A stretch of 64,000 nucleotides of DNA from JASHPR01 sp963844655 (GTDB lineage: Bacteria > Actinomycetota > Actinomycetes > Streptosporangiales > Streptosporangiaceae). Positions 1 through 9,249 of this stretch are shown here, in pieces. The DNA is taken from positions 372,001 to 436,000 of the forward strand of contig CAWJPA010000002.1 of NCBI GenBank assembly GCA_963844655.1, given 5' to 3'. The position numbers and the translations under genes are program-made. Within the stretch, counting starts at the first letter, position 1; each line of letters starts with the position of its first letter. The notes beneath the pieces were generated by a model. It made no database searches, had not been told where the DNA came from, and was given only the letters and a program-made list of their open reading frames with translations.

Positions 1-624
1 TAGGTAGGCGACGACGCCGGCGACCTGGTTAGGCGCGCACGGCGTGTCGACCTCGATGCACACCGCGTTGACGGTGATGTCGCGCTCAAGCAGCTCAACT
101 GCGAGCGCTCGGGTGAGCGCGTCTGTGGCGGCTTTGGTCGCTGTATAGAGGCGGTAGTTCGTCAGGGCCAAATTATCCGCTGAGCTGGTCAGGTTGACGA
201 TGGCGCCGCCGTTACGAAGGTGACGGGCTGCCTCTCGATTAACGATGAAGGTCGAGCGCGTGCTGATCCGGACCAGTGCGTCGAACACGTCGAGGTCGAC
301 CTCGGCCACCGGAGCTGTAGCGACGGGGCTGCCCACGACGTGGACGACGGCATCGATACCGCCGAACGCCGCAATCGCCTCGACGAAGAGCCTCTGCACG
401 TCCAGATCGTCGGCGACGTCGGCGCGGACGGCCACGGCAGCGCCCTTGTCGGTAAGGACAGCTTCGACGGTCGACTCCGCCGCACGCTGGTTGTGGAGGT
501 AGTTGACGACGACCGCGTAGCCGCGGGCCGCCAGCAGATGGATGGCCGCCCGGCCAACGCCGCGTGACCCTCCGGTAACGATTGCCACGCGACCCGCATG
601 CGGCGAGTTGAGCGGGATACCCAT
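1..624 (-). CDS. Short-chain dehydrogenase/reductase, 3'-truncated by window edge
   Basis: The frame opens at ATG 624 and runs 208 codons off the left edge without a stop, so the C-terminus is missing. Residues 17-24 read TGGSRGVG, the TGxxxGxG NAD(P)-binding motif of classical SDRs. A serine pair near 147-148 and Y160-TAT-K164 give the Ser/Tyr/Lys catalytic set. The Rossmann pattern (RVAIVTGG at the start, then NYLHNQ and ADVAD) suggests an FabG-like NADP-dependent ketone/alcohol reductase. The substrate cannot be read from the sequence. It diverges from the LuxR-type regulator across a 77-bp spacer, so that regulator may control it. Confidence 0.85.
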   Translation of the reverse strand, partial: MGIPLNSPHAGRVAIVTGGSRGVGRAAIHLLAARGYAVVVNYLHNQRAAESTVEAVLTDKGAAVAVRADVADDLDVQRLFVEAIAAFGGIDAVVHVVGSPVATAPVAEVDLDVFDALVRISTRSTFIVNREAARHLRNGGAIVNLTSSADNLALTNYRLYTATKAATDALTRALAVELLERDITVNAVCIEVDTPCAPNQVAGVVAYL

Positions 625-701
625 GGCACGAGTCTGGATGGCGGCTCCGCGCCTCGAACCAGGGTATTCCCGTGCCCAATCCTTGACCGTATCATTACCG
701 C

Positions 702-3497
702 ATGGCCGCACGGACGCCGGCCTTCAGGGGGCGTGCTCGCGAGCGCCAAGTCCTCGACGACCTGCTGGACCGTGTTCGTAGCGGCGAGAGTGCGGTGCTG
801 GTCATCCGGGGAGAGGCCGGGATCGGCAAGACCGAGCTGATGCGCTACTGCGCGCGGCAGGCGTCAGGCTGCCGCCTGGTTCAGATCGTCGGCGTGGAGT
901 CCGAGATAGAGTTGCCGTTCGCGGCGCTGCACCAGCTCTGCGCGCCGATGCTGGGCGGCCAGGCCACGCTGCCTGAGCCGCAGGATCACGCGTTGCGGGT
1001 GGCGTTCGGGTTGGCGACGGGGCCTGCTCCGGACCGGTTCGTGGTGGGCTTGGCCGCCCTGAGCTTGCTGGCCGAGTATGCCACCGCGCGGCCGCTGGTC
1101 TGCCTCGTCGATGACGCCCAGTGGCTTGATGAACCCTCGTCCCAGGTACTCGGGTTCGTCGGACGGCGGCTGCTGGCCGAGTCTGCGTTGCTCGTGTTCG
1201 CGGTCCGGGAGGCTGCCGGCAAGCAGATTTTTCCTGGCCTGCCGGCGCTGACGGTCGAGGGGCTCACCGACGAGGACGCGCGCGCGTTGCTGACAGCTAC
1301 CGTCCCAGGCCACCTGGACGAGCGGGTTCGCGACCGGATCGTCGCCGAGACGCGGGGAAACCCACTGGGGCTGCTGGAGCTGGGGAGAGGGATGAGCGAA
1401 GCCGAGCTGGGCGGTGGCTTTGCCGGTCCGCCCACGGCGTTTCTGCCTAGCCATCTCCAGGGCCAACTCCAGAACCTCTACCTGCGCCAGGTGCGCGCGC
1501 TGCCGCAGCCGACCCGGCAGCTTATGTTGCTGGCGGCGGCCGATCCCACCGGGGACGCCACGCTGCTGTGGCGTGCCGCACCGATGCTGGGCCTGGGACG
1601 TGATGCGGCGGCCGCGGCGGATGCGGAACAGCTGCTGCAGATCGGCTCTCAAGTACGGTTCCGGCACCCTCTGGTGCGGTCAGCTGCCTACACGGCCGGG
1701 TCCCCGGAGGATTGCCGCGCCGCCCACCTGAAGCTGGCTGCGGCGACGGACGCCCAGACCGATCCTGAGCGCCGGGTGTGGCACCTGGCTGCCGCGGCCA
1801 CAGGACCTGACGAAGACGTGGCCACCGCGCTCGAAGAGGCGGCGGTCAAGACCCAGGCTCGCGCCGGGCTGGCGGCCGCGGCGGCCCTCCTCCAACGGTC
1901 GCTCGCCTTGACCGCCGACCCGGGTCGGCGCGCCGACCGAGCGCTGGCCGCTGCCCTCGCGAACCTGCACGCGGGCGCGTTTGATGCTGCGCTCGGCCTG
2001 CTGGCCCAAGCCAGTGCCGATTCGGTTAATGATCTGCAGCGTGCCCGCGTAGAGCAACTCCGAGGGCAGGTCGAGTGGGCATCCGTTGCCGGGCGCGAGG
2101 CACCGGTTCTGCTGCTGCAGGCGGGCCAGAGACTCGAAGCACTCCATGCCGGGCTGGCCAGGGAGACCTACCTTTACGCCTGGGTGGCATCATCCCTCGC
2201 TGGTCCTATGGCAGGACCCGGCGGCCTTCTTCTGGAGGTTTCCCAGGCGGCACGCGCGGCCCCGCGGCCGGCAGGTGCTCCTCGGCCTTGTGACCTCCTC
2301 CTCGACGGTCTGGCGACGATGGTCACCGACGGGCATGCGGAGGCAGAGCCGACGTTGCGGCGAGCGGTGGATGCATTCCTTGCTAATCAGGTGTCCGGGG
2401 AAGAGTGGCTACAGTGGGGGATTCTCGCCCAGATGGCGGCGATGGCTCTGTGGGACTTCGACAGCTGGGTCGTGTTGAGCACCCGGCATGTCGAGCTCGC
2501 CCGCGCATCGGGCGCCCTGGCCCCGTTGTCTATCGCCTTGAACGGACGCGGACAGGTGGCCACGCACTGCGGTGACTTCGAGACAGCGACGTCGCTGGCC
2601 GCAGAAAAGGACGTTGTCAACGAGGTGACCGGTATCCGGCTGGCTTCGACCTGTGATCTGTTGCTCAGCGGGTACCGGGGTCAGCCTGGGGAAGCGGCAC
2701 CGCTGTTCTCGGCGACTACCGAGGACTCGATGGTTCGCGGGGAGGGATCCGCTGTTCAGCTCGCCAACTGGGCCGCAGCGGTCCTCCACAACGGTCTCGG
2801 GCACTATGCCCAGGCGTTGACTGCGGCGGAGCCGGCGACCGAGGAGACCTACCAGCCGCTGGGCACACAGTTGGTTCTGCCCGAACTGATCGAGGCCGCC
2901 GTGAGAACCGGGCGGGCGGAAATTGCCCGGGAAGCCCTGGAGCGGCTGTCCGCCATGACGGCCATCGAGGGTTCCGACTGGGCGAAGGGCCTGGAGGCGC
3001 GCTCGCGAGCGCTGCTCAGTGAGGGCAAGGATGCCGAGCACCTCTACGCCGAGGCGGTCGAGAGGCTCGGCCGCACCCAGCTGCGGCCCGAGCTCGCCCG
3101 TGCCCACCTGCTCTATGGCGAGTGGCTTCGTCGCGAGCTCCGGCGGGGCGACGCACGCCACCAGCTACGAGCCGCCTATGAACTGTTCGCCGTGATCGGC
3201 GCCGAGGCCTTCGCTGAGCGCGCACGCAGGGAGCTGCTCGCCACCGGCGAGAGGGTCCGCAAACGCGAGGTCGACAGCCACAACGAGCTCACTCCGCAGG
3301 AGGGGCACATCGCCCGGCTGGCCAGAGACGGACGCACCAACCCCGAGATCGCTGCGGAACTGTTCATCAGCGCCCGCACCGTGGAATGGCACCTCCGCAA
3401 GGTGTTCACCAAACTGGGCATCACCTCCCGCAGGGGCCTCCACGAGGCCTTGCCGTCGCGAGGTCAGCACACCGCAGCCGACTCTCGCCCAGCTTGA
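702..3497 (+). CDS. LuxR-family transcriptional regulator with N-terminal AAA ATPase (LAL type)
   Basis: 931 residues, the usual size of LAL regulators. The N-terminus carries a Walker A motif, GEAGIGKT (about 37-44), and a Walker B-like LVCLVDDAQW near 131-141, typical of the STAND/MalT-like ATPase module. A long alpha-helical, TPR-like middle follows. The last 60 residues form a LuxR (GerE) helix-turn-helix: LTPQEGHIARLARDG, then NPEIAAELFISARTVEWHLRKVF. Such proteins act as ATP-dependent, ligand-sensing activators. It diverges from the SDR gene and is followed on the same strand by two alpha/beta hydrolases, which are plausible targets. The inducer is unknown. Confidence 0.92.
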   Translation: MAARTPAFRGRARERQVLDDLLDRVRSGESAVLVIRGEAGIGKTELMRYCARQASGCRLVQIVGVESEIELPFAALHQLCAPMLGGQATLPEPQDHALRVAFGLATGPAPDRFVVGLAALSLLAEYATARPLVCLVDDAQWLDEPSSQVLGFVGRRLLAESALLVFAVREAAGKQIFPGLPALTVEGLTDEDARALLTATVPGHLDERVRDRIVAETRGNPLGLLELGRGMSEAELGGGFAGPPTAFLPSHLQGQLQNLYLRQVRALPQPTRQLMLLAAADPTGDATLLWRAAPMLGLGRDAAAAADAEQLLQIGSQVRFRHPLVRSAAYTAGSPEDCRAAHLKLAAATDAQTDPERRVWHLAAAATGPDEDVATALEEAAVKTQARAGLAAAAALLQRSLALTADPGRRADRALAAALANLHAGAFDAALGLLAQASADSVNDLQRARVEQLRGQVEWASVAGREAPVLLLQAGQRLEALHAGLARETYLYAWVASSLAGPMAGPGGLLLEVSQAARAAPRPAGAPRPCDLLLDGLATMVTDGHAEAEPTLRRAVDAFLANQVSGEEWLQWGILAQMAAMALWDFDSWVVLSTRHVELARASGALAPLSIALNGRGQVATHCGDFETATSLAAEKDVVNEVTGIRLASTCDLLLSGYRGQPGEAAPLFSATTEDSMVRGEGSAVQLANWAAAVLHNGLGHYAQALTAAEPATEETYQPLGTQLVLPELIEAAVRTGRAEIAREALERLSAMTAIEGSDWAKGLEARSRALLSEGKDAEHLYAEAVERLGRTQLRPELARAHLLYGEWLRRELRRGDARHQLRAAYELFAVIGAEAFAERARRELLATGERVRKREVDSHNELTPQEGHIARLARDGRTNPEIAAELFISARTVEWHLRKVFTKLGITSRRGLHEALPSRGQHTAADSRPA

Positions 3498-3618
3498 CGT
3501 GCACGACCTCACTCAGCCCACGGGGCTGGGCGGACCAGGGGGCCCGGCCAGGGTGTTCCCTGGTCTGGCGCACCGGTTGAGATCGTTAGCGTCGTCCCTG
3601 ACACCCAGGGAGGCTGTA

Positions 3619-4515
3619 ATGAGCACAACCGAGGACCGCGTAGGCAGCGAACGTCGTGAGGGCTACGCCGAGATCGGCGACGTGCGGCTGCATTATGTCG
3701 AGGCCGGCGAGGGGCCGCTGGTCGTTTTGCTGCATGGCTTTCCCGAGTTCTGGTACGGCTGGCGGCGGCAAATCGAGCCGCTCGCGGCGGCGGGATTCCG
3801 CGTCGTCGTACCCGACCTGCGTGGCTACAACCTGTCATCGCGGCCGGACGGCGTCGGGTCCTACGACATCGATCTGCTGGTGGCCGACATCCGGGGTCTG
3901 ATCCGCGAGCGCGGCGCGGAGTCCGCGATGCTGGTCGGTCACGACTGGGGCGGAAGCGTTGCCTGGGCGACCGCGATGAGCCACCCCGAGGTCGTGGACC
4001 GGCTGGCCATCCTCAACGCGGCCCACCCGCGGAAGCTGTCGCAGGGACTGCACCACCCGGGCCAGCTGCGGAAGTCCTGGTACTTCTTCTTCTTCGACCT
4101 CCCGGATCTGCCCGAGGCCGTCGTGCACGCCGACCACTGGCATTTCTTCCGGCACTTCCTGCGCGACGCCCGCCCGGCGTACACCCCGGAGGAGATCGAA
4201 CGCTACATCGAGGCATGGTCGCAGCCGAAGGCAGCAACCGGGATGATCAACTACTACCGGTCCTCGGTGCGAACCCCGCCCAAGAAGGCCGAAGCGCAGA
4301 TTCACCCCATCTCAGCGCCCACGCTGGTCATCTGGGGGGAGCGCGATCGCTACCTCGGCCCCGAGCTAGCCGAGCCCGACCACGACGACGTGCCCAACCT
4401 GGACCGTGTCGAGCGTCTGCCCGATGCGTCGCACTGGGTCCACCACGACGAGGCCGAGCGCGTCAACGAGCTGCTCATCGACTTCTTCGCTCCGGCCCTG
4501 CCCGCCAAGAGCTGA
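3619..4515 (+). CDS. Alpha/beta hydrolase, epoxide hydrolase-like
   Basis: 298 residues from ATG 3619, which has an AGGGAGG Shine-Dalgarno site 7 bases upstream; a longer GTG-started frame from 3499 lacks family similarity in its first 40 residues. HGFPEFWY (about 39-46) is the oxyanion-hole HGxP motif. GHDWGG (about 107-112) puts an Asp nucleophile in the elbow, as in epoxide hydrolases and haloalkane/fluoroacetate dehalogenases. WGERDRYL supplies the acid and DASHWVHHD the histidine. NYYR in the lid resembles the epoxide-hydrolase lid tyrosine. Cytoplasmic, with no signal peptide. Epoxide hydrolase is the likeliest role; dehalogenase is not excluded. Confidence 0.85.
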   Translation: MSTTEDRVGSERREGYAEIGDVRLHYVEAGEGPLVVLLHGFPEFWYGWRRQIEPLAAAGFRVVVPDLRGYNLSSRPDGVGSYDIDLLVADIRGLIRERGAESAMLVGHDWGGSVAWATAMSHPEVVDRLAILNAAHPRKLSQGLHHPGQLRKSWYFFFFDLPDLPEAVVHADHWHFFRHFLRDARPAYTPEEIERYIEAWSQPKAATGMINYYRSSVRTPPKKAEAQIHPISAPTLVIWGERDRYLGPELAEPDHDDVPNLDRVERLPDASHWVHHDEAERVNELLIDFFAPALPAKS

Positions 4516-4574
4516 CCGGGCCCGGCCGCGTGTTCGCGGCCAGACGGGACGGACCGTATCTGGAGGATTGCTGC

Positions 4575-5402
4575 ATGCCAAGGACAACGACCCCGCAAGT
4601 CCGTTTCCGGACGTTCGGCGGGGTCCGGATCCGGTACGCCGACAGCGGCGGCCCGCACGAGACCACGGTCGTGCTGACCAGCCCGTGGCCGGAGAGCATC
4701 TACGCGTTCACGCCGATGTGGGCGCCGCTTTCCGAGCACGCCCGCTTGTTCGCCGTTGACCTGCCGGGTTTCGGCGCATCCGAGCGCCGGGAGGACCTGC
4801 TGTCTCCGCGAGCGATGGGCGAGTTCCTGGCCCAGCTCATTGCCGAGGCCGATCTGGGCGTGCCGCACATCGTCGCGCCGGATGTCGGAACCGCGGCCGC
4901 CTTGTTCGCGGCGGCCGCATATCCGGAACGGATCGCCAGTGCGGTCGTGGGCACCGGCGGAGTTGCGGTTCCGATCCAGCTCGGGGAGCCGCTGGCGTCG
5001 TGGGTCCTCGACCCCGACCTCGACAAGTACCGCAGGATGGACCCGCGTGTGATCGTCGGCGTGGCGATGGACACCATCGCCGGAGGGATACCCGACGAGA
5101 TTCGCGCGGACTACCTGGCCTGCTACGACGGCGACCGCTTCGCCGAGTCACTGCACTACGTGCGCAGGTATCCCCAGGAGCTGCCCGTACTGGCCGGGCT
5201 GCTGCCGCAGATCACGGTGCCGGTCACAATCATCAACGGCCGCCACGACCGCGTCGTCCCGCTGGCCAACGCGGAATTCCTGGACCAGCGGCTGCCCACC
5301 AGCCGCCTAGTGATCATCGATGCCGGGCACTTCGTCTGGGAGGAGGAACCGGCGAAGTACGCCTCGGCCGTGCTCGAGTCGATCACGGGCAACTGGCCCT
5401 GA
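4575..5402 (+). CDS. Alpha/beta hydrolase with aspartate in the nucleophile elbow
   Basis: 275 residues. ATG 4575 is chosen because TGGAGGA lies 8 bases upstream and family similarity starts here. The order of elements fits the alpha/beta hydrolase fold: strand VVLTSPWPES, then DLPGFGASER. The elbow reads APDVG, giving an Asp rather than a Ser nucleophile as in the preceding gene. INGRHDRVVP carries the acid and DAGHFVWEEEP the catalytic His. It lies 59 bases after the epoxide-hydrolase-like gene on the same strand, so both probably come from one transcript. The substrate is unknown. Confidence 0.8.
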   Translation: MPRTTTPQVRFRTFGGVRIRYADSGGPHETTVVLTSPWPESIYAFTPMWAPLSEHARLFAVDLPGFGASERREDLLSPRAMGEFLAQLIAEADLGVPHIVAPDVGTAAALFAAAAYPERIASAVVGTGGVAVPIQLGEPLASWVLDPDLDKYRRMDPRVIVGVAMDTIAGGIPDEIRADYLACYDGDRFAESLHYVRRYPQELPVLAGLLPQITVPVTIINGRHDRVVPLANAEFLDQRLPTSRLVIIDAGHFVWEEEPAKYASAVLESITGNWP

Positions 5403-5522
5403 CGGTGCAAGTCCGGTCCGCCGCGACTCCGATCAGCGGCACGATGTCGAGAAGCGCCCGTCGACTCCGCTCACCAGGTGAAGGGCCTCGACAGGCGCGG
5501 CCCACGACACCAGGAGACCAGG

Positions 5523-5933
5523 ATGCCGAAATATCTGCTTCTCAAGCACTACCGTGGCGGCCCGGAGCCGCACCGACCCGTGCCCCCGATGGACCAGTGG
5601 GCGCCTGAGGACGTGGAGGCGCACATGGCCTTCCTCAGGCACGTCAGCGAGCTGCTCGAGAAGAACGGCGAGTTCGTCGACGCGCAGGCGCTCACGCCGG
5701 CGCGCACCTGGGTGCGCTACGGCGGCCCGGACGCGGCGCCCGTCACCACCGACGGCCCGCTGCCCGAGACCAGCGACCTGGTTGCGGGCTGGTACATGAT
5801 CGACGTCGAGTCGCACGAGCGCGCGGTCGAGCTCGCGGCGTACGTCTCCTCCGAGCCCGGCCCCGGCGGCGAGCCGCTGTACGAGTGGATCGACATCCGG
5901 GAGGTCATGTCCGATGGGCCGTCGGAGGACTGA
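5523..5933 (+). CDS. DGPF/YCII-domain protein (partner of ECF42 sigma factor)
   Basis: 136 residues from ATG 5523, after an AGGAGACCAGG ribosome site. It begins MPKYLLLKHY like other YCII-related small proteins and contains TTDGPLPET, matching the DGPF signature (DGPFAET in most members). The gene ends 6 bases before the sigma-factor gene. YCII/DGPF proteins are dimeric alpha+beta barrels, some with perhydrolase-like or signalling roles. Pairing with ECF42 sigma factors is an established context, in which the sigma factor controls transcription of its DGPF gene(s). The exact biochemical role is not known. Confidence 0.85.
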   Translation: MPKYLLLKHYRGGPEPHRPVPPMDQWAPEDVEAHMAFLRHVSELLEKNGEFVDAQALTPARTWVRYGGPDAAPVTTDGPLPETSDLVAGWYMIDVESHERAVELAAYVSSEPGPGGEPLYEWIDIREVMSDGPSED

Positions 5934-5939
5934 CCCGGC

Positions 5940-7136
5940 GTGACCGGTGAGCCGGCGCAACGGCGGGACGAGGGCGCGCTGCGCGCCCTCGTCCCGCGGG
6001 TGCTCGCGGGCCTGGTCCGCAGGGGCGAGGACTTCGACGCCGCCGAGGACGCGCTCCAGGAGGCGCTTCTTGAGGCGCTCCGGGTCTGGCCCCAGCAGCC
6101 GCCGCGCGACCCGCGCGCGTGGCTGACCACGGTCGCCACGCGGCGCCTCGTCGACGCCCACCGCAGCGAGGTCGCCCGGCACCGCCGCGAGGAGACGACG
6201 TACGCCGAGCCGCGGCCGGCCGCCACGGAGGAGGGCGACGACACCCTCTTCCTGCTCTTCTGCTGCTGCCACCCCGACCTCGCGCCCGCCTCCCAGGTGG
6301 CGTTGACCCTGCGCGCCGTCGGCGGCCTCACTACCCGGGAGATCGCCGACGCCTTCTACGTCCCCGAGGCGACGATGGCGCAGCGGATCAGCCGCGCCAA
6401 GCGCACCCTGCGCGGGGCCCGCCTGGACCAGCTCGGCGACCTCGCCGTCGTGCTGCGCGTGCTCTACCTCGTCTACACGGCCGGCCATGCGGGCCGGGTG
6501 GACCTGGCCGACGAGGCGATCCGGCTCGCCCGCCAGCTCACCCTCGCTACGGAGGAGCCCGAGGCGCGCGGGCTGCTCGCGCTGATGCTCCTGAACCACG
6601 CCCGGCTCCCGGCGCGGCTCGACCTCCAGGGCCGGATCGTCACGCTCGACCGGCAGGACCGTGGCCTGTGGGACACGCGCGAGATCGCCGAGGGCGTGCG
6701 CATCCTGCAGTCGGCGCTCGCCATGCAGACAAAGAAACGGCGCCCAGGCCGCTACCAGGTCGAGGCCGCGATCGCCGCCTTGCACGACGACGCGGCCAGC
6801 GCTCAGGAGACCGACTGGCCTCAGATCCTCGCCTGGTACGACGACCTCGTGGCACTGACCGGGGACCCCGTGCGGCAGGACCCCGCCGCGGTGCTCGGCC
6901 GCGCGGTCGCGGTCGGTCATGTCCTCGGTGCCGCCGCCGGGCTGCGCGAGACGGACCGCCTGCGCGAGGTGATCGGCGAGCGGGACCGGTGGCACGCCGT
7001 GCGCGGGTACCTGCACGAGCTAGATGGCGACCTGCCCGCCGCCGCTGCGGCGTACGCCGAGGCCGCCCGCCGGGCCACGAACGTCGCCGAGCGCGACCAC
7101 CTGGTCCGTCAGGCCGCCCGCGCGCGAGCCACTTAG
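5940..7136 (+). CDS. RNA polymerase ECF sigma factor, ECF42-like, with long C-terminal extension
   Basis: 398 residues from GTG 5940. The first 170 residues are sigma region 2 (DAAEDALQEALLEALRVWP, then PRAWLTTVATRRLVDAHR) and region 4 (TLRAVGGLTTREIADAF, then TMAQRISRAKRTLR). Residues about 175-398 form an alpha-helical TPR/SnoaL-free extension starting VLRVLYLVYTAGH, typical of ECF42. No anti-sigma factor gene is adjacent, also usual for this group, where the C-terminal extension is thought to control activity. FCCCHP, just after region 2, is a conserved Cys-rich ECF42 feature. It follows the DGPF gene by 6 bases and is likely co-transcribed with it. Confidence 0.9.
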   Translation: MTGEPAQRRDEGALRALVPRVLAGLVRRGEDFDAAEDALQEALLEALRVWPQQPPRDPRAWLTTVATRRLVDAHRSEVARHRREETTYAEPRPAATEEGDDTLFLLFCCCHPDLAPASQVALTLRAVGGLTTREIADAFYVPEATMAQRISRAKRTLRGARLDQLGDLAVVLRVLYLVYTAGHAGRVDLADEAIRLARQLTLATEEPEARGLLALMLLNHARLPARLDLQGRIVTLDRQDRGLWDTREIAEGVRILQSALAMQTKKRRPGRYQVEAAIAALHDDAASAQETDWPQILAWYDDLVALTGDPVRQDPAAVLGRAVAVGHVLGAAAGLRETDRLREVIGERDRWHAVRGYLHELDGDLPAAAAAYAEAARRATNVAERDHLVRQAARARAT

Positions 7137-7192
7137 GCTTGTCCCCTGCAGCGGAAACGCGCCGAGTCGGCGTTCCGCTGCCTGCCGCGGCA

Positions 7193-8386
7193 CTAGACGA
7201 AGGCGCTGGTGCCGGTGATGGCCCGGCCGACGATCAGCGTGTTGATTTCCCGCGTGCCTTCGTAGGAGTAGATCGCCTCGGCGTCGGCCACGAACCGGCC
7301 CACGTGGTACTCGAGCAGGATCCCGTTGCCGCCGAGCAGCTCGCGGGCGAGGCCGACGGTCTCGCGCATGCGCACCGTGCAGAACGCCTTGGCCAGCGCC
7401 GACTGCTGGTCGTCGGCGAGCCCGGCCTCCTGCAGCTGCGAGAGCCTGGCGCACAGGCAGGCCGACGCGGTGACGTTGGACAGCATCCGGACCAGCTGGT
7501 CCTGGACGAGCTGGAACCCGGCGATCGGGCGGCCGAACTGCTGCCGCTCCTTGGCGTAGGCCAGGGCGTGCTCGTAGGCGCCGCGGGCGCAGCCGACCGC
7601 CATCCAGGCCACCCCGGCGCGGGTCAGCCGGAGCACCGTCGCGGTGTCCCTGAACGAGTTCGCGTTCTGCAGCCGGCTGGTCTCGGGCACGCGCACCCCG
7701 TCCAGGGTGATGCTGGCGTTCTGCACCACCCGCAGCGCGATCTTGTCGCGCATCTTGGTGGTCGAGAACCCGGCCGTGGGCGGCTCCACGACAAAGCCCT
7801 TGACCTGGTTATCCGCCACGTCCCTGGCCCAGATGATCACGTAGTCGGCGAATGTGGCGTTGCCGATCCACTTCTTCTGACCGTCGAGGACCCACTCCCC
7901 ACCCGCCTCCCCGTCCCCCTTCACCCAGCGGGCCGTGGTGGTCAGGCCGCGGGCGGCGCCGGAGCCCACCTCGGGCTCGGTGAGCCCGAACGCGCCGATC
8001 TTCTCCATCCGGGCCATGGCCGGCAGCCAGCGCTGCTTCTGCTCCTCGGAGCCGCACAGGTAGATGGACCCCATGGCCAGCCCGCTGTGCACGCCGAAGA
8101 ACGTGGCGATGGACGAGTCGACCCGGGCCAGTTCCATGGCCAGCATGCCGTCGAGCAGGTGGCCGCGCCCGGGGCAGCCGTACCCGGTGTAGGCCAGGCC
8201 GGCCAGGCCCAGCTCGGCCAGGGCGGGGATGAGCTCGTGCGGGAACTCCTCGCGGGTCCAGTACCGGTTGATGACCGGCTCGATCTCCTTCTCCATGAAC
8301 TCCCTGACCCGGTGCAGCAGCTGCCGGCCGTCGGGATCGAGCAGCTGCTCGAGGGAGTAGAAGTCGCTGTCGGACGCGTCGGTCAT
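7193..8386 (-). CDS. Acyl-CoA dehydrogenase, glutaryl-CoA dehydrogenase-like clade
   Basis: 397 residues, full length for the family. ATG 8386 overlaps the stop of the PHA-depolymerase gene (ATGA), indicating translational coupling. FGLTEPEVGSGA is the FAD/substrate-loop signature. AIYSYEGTREINTLIVGRAI carries the catalytic Glu in YEGT, at the canonical position near the C-terminus. The ending resembles the glutaryl-CoA dehydrogenase and short-chain groups. A 10-codon insert, VKGDGEAGGE, interrupts the loop between ARW and WVLDGQKKW (bases 7895-7924) and matches a repeat found twice in the lhr gene. Last gene of the PHA operon; the likely role is acyl-CoA oxidation on the route to or from 3-hydroxyacyl-CoA. 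Confidence 0.9.
   Translation of the reverse strand: MTDASDSDFYSLEQLLDPDGRQLLHRVREFMEKEIEPVINRYWTREEFPHELIPALAELGLAGLAYTGYGCPGRGHLLDGMLAMELARVDSSIATFFGVHSGLAMGSIYLCGSEEQKQRWLPAMARMEKIGAFGLTEPEVGSGAARGLTTTARWVKGDGEAGGEWVLDGQKKWIGNATFADYVIIWARDVADNQVKGFVVEPPTAGFSTTKMRDKIALRVVQNASITLDGVRVPETSRLQNANSFRDTATVLRLTRAGVAWMAVGCARGAYEHALAYAKERQQFGRPIAGFQLVQDQLVRMLSNVTASACLCARLSQLQEAGLADDQQSALAKAFCTVRMRETVGLARELLGGNGILLEYHVGRFVADAEAIYSYEGTREINTLIVGRAITGTSAFV
7895..7924 (-). repeat. 30-bp G-rich dispersed repeat inside the acyl-CoA dehydrogenase gene
   Basis: On the minus strand this stretch is GTGAAGGGGGACGGGGAGGC followed by GGGTGGGGAG, read in frame as VKGDGEAGGE. A 27/30 identical copy lies at 17470-17499 (plus strand) and a 25/30 copy, reversed relative to its gene, at 16891-16920. 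The element has four G-tracts separated by 1-4 bases, a pattern able to form a G-quadruplex. It adds ten residues to a surface loop, with no loss of reading frame. Confidence 0.75.
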
Positions 8387-9243
8387 GGGTTCCTCCTCGG
8401 ATCGTCCGCGGCCAAGAACCCGTCCACCACCGGCGCCAGCTCGGCGGCCTCGGTAACCAGGCTCAGGTGCCCGCCTGCGTAGACGTGCAGCCGCGCGTTC
8501 GGGATGAGGAACCGCAGCAGCGTCGCGTTGGCCAGCGGGATCAGCGGGTCATCGTTCCCGGACAGGATCAGCGTGGGCTGGCGCAGCAGCGGCAGGAACG
8601 GGATGCTGGTCCACCCGGCCCCGGCGCTGAGCTGGTACAGGTAGCCGCGCCGGGACCCGACCCTGGTCAGCCCGTGCATCAGCGCGGTCACCCGGTCCGG
8701 GTCGGTGCGGGCGGTCCCGCCGTACAGGTACGGGGCCATCTGCTGCAGGTACCCGGGGTCCAGGTAGCGCCGCGGGGTGACCATCTGGGCCAGCACCCCG
8801 GGCGAGGCGGGCACCATGATCGCGCCGGTCGCGGTGGCGACCAGCACCAGGCGGCGGCAGCGGCGGCGCTGCGCAAAGGCGAAGTGCTGGGCCAGGGCGC
8901 CGCCCCAGGAGATCCCGAGCACGTCGACGGCACCATAGCCGAGCTTGTCGAGCATCCGGGCGGCCAGGCCGCTCAGGCCGCCGAACCGATACGGGAGCGC
9001 GGGCAGCGGCGAGCCGCCCACGCCGGGCACGTCGAACCTGATGACATCGAGTGAAGGGTCGAGCTCATCCACGAACGGCTGCAGCAGATCGAGACTGGCC
9101 CCGATCCCGTTGCACAGGAGGAGCGGAACGCGGGTGCCGTCGCCGCGGCGGACCGCGACCCTGAGCTGCTGGCCGCCGACCGAGATGCTGCGCGTCTCGT
9201 CCCGGCCGCCGGCCGCGGTGGCTGGCATGTCGCTGACTGTCAT
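8383..9243 (-). CDS. phaZ: Intracellular PHA depolymerase (alpha/beta hydrolase)
   Basis: 286 residues. The sequence resembles medium-chain-length PHA depolymerases of the Pseudomonas PhaZ type: LLLCNGIGASLDLLQPF near the start, and a nucleophile elbow GISWGGALAQHFAF with the lipase box G-x-S-x-G. The acid lies in SGNDDPLIPLAN and the histidine in YAGGHLSLV. There is no signal peptide, so it acts on stored granules. It starts 6 bases after phaC and its stop overlaps the start of the acyl-CoA dehydrogenase. Role: releases 3-hydroxyacyl units from polyhydroxyalkanoate. Another esterase role is possible but unlikely beside phaC. Confidence 0.85.
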   Translation of the reverse strand: MTVSDMPATAAGGRDETRSISVGGQQLRVAVRRGDGTRVPLLLCNGIGASLDLLQPFVDELDPSLDVIRFDVPGVGGSPLPALPYRFGGLSGLAARMLDKLGYGAVDVLGISWGGALAQHFAFAQRRRCRRLVLVATATGAIMVPASPGVLAQMVTPRRYLDPGYLQQMAPYLYGGTARTDPDRVTALMHGLTRVGSRRGYLYQLSAGAGWTSIPFLPLLRQPTLILSGNDDPLIPLANATLLRFLIPNARLHVYAGGHLSLVTEAAELAPVVDGFLAADDPRRNP

Positions 9244-9249
9244 GACCGC

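Noticed and set aside
5433..7016. A 527-codon minus-strand frame opposite the DGPF and sigma genes
   Set aside because: Mirror of well-supported genes; no motif.
6119..8482. A very long plus-strand frame (787 codons) over the sigma factor and dehydrogenase
   Set aside because: Arg/Pro/Gly-rich translation with no domain; it spans two real genes on different strands and is a by-product of high GC.
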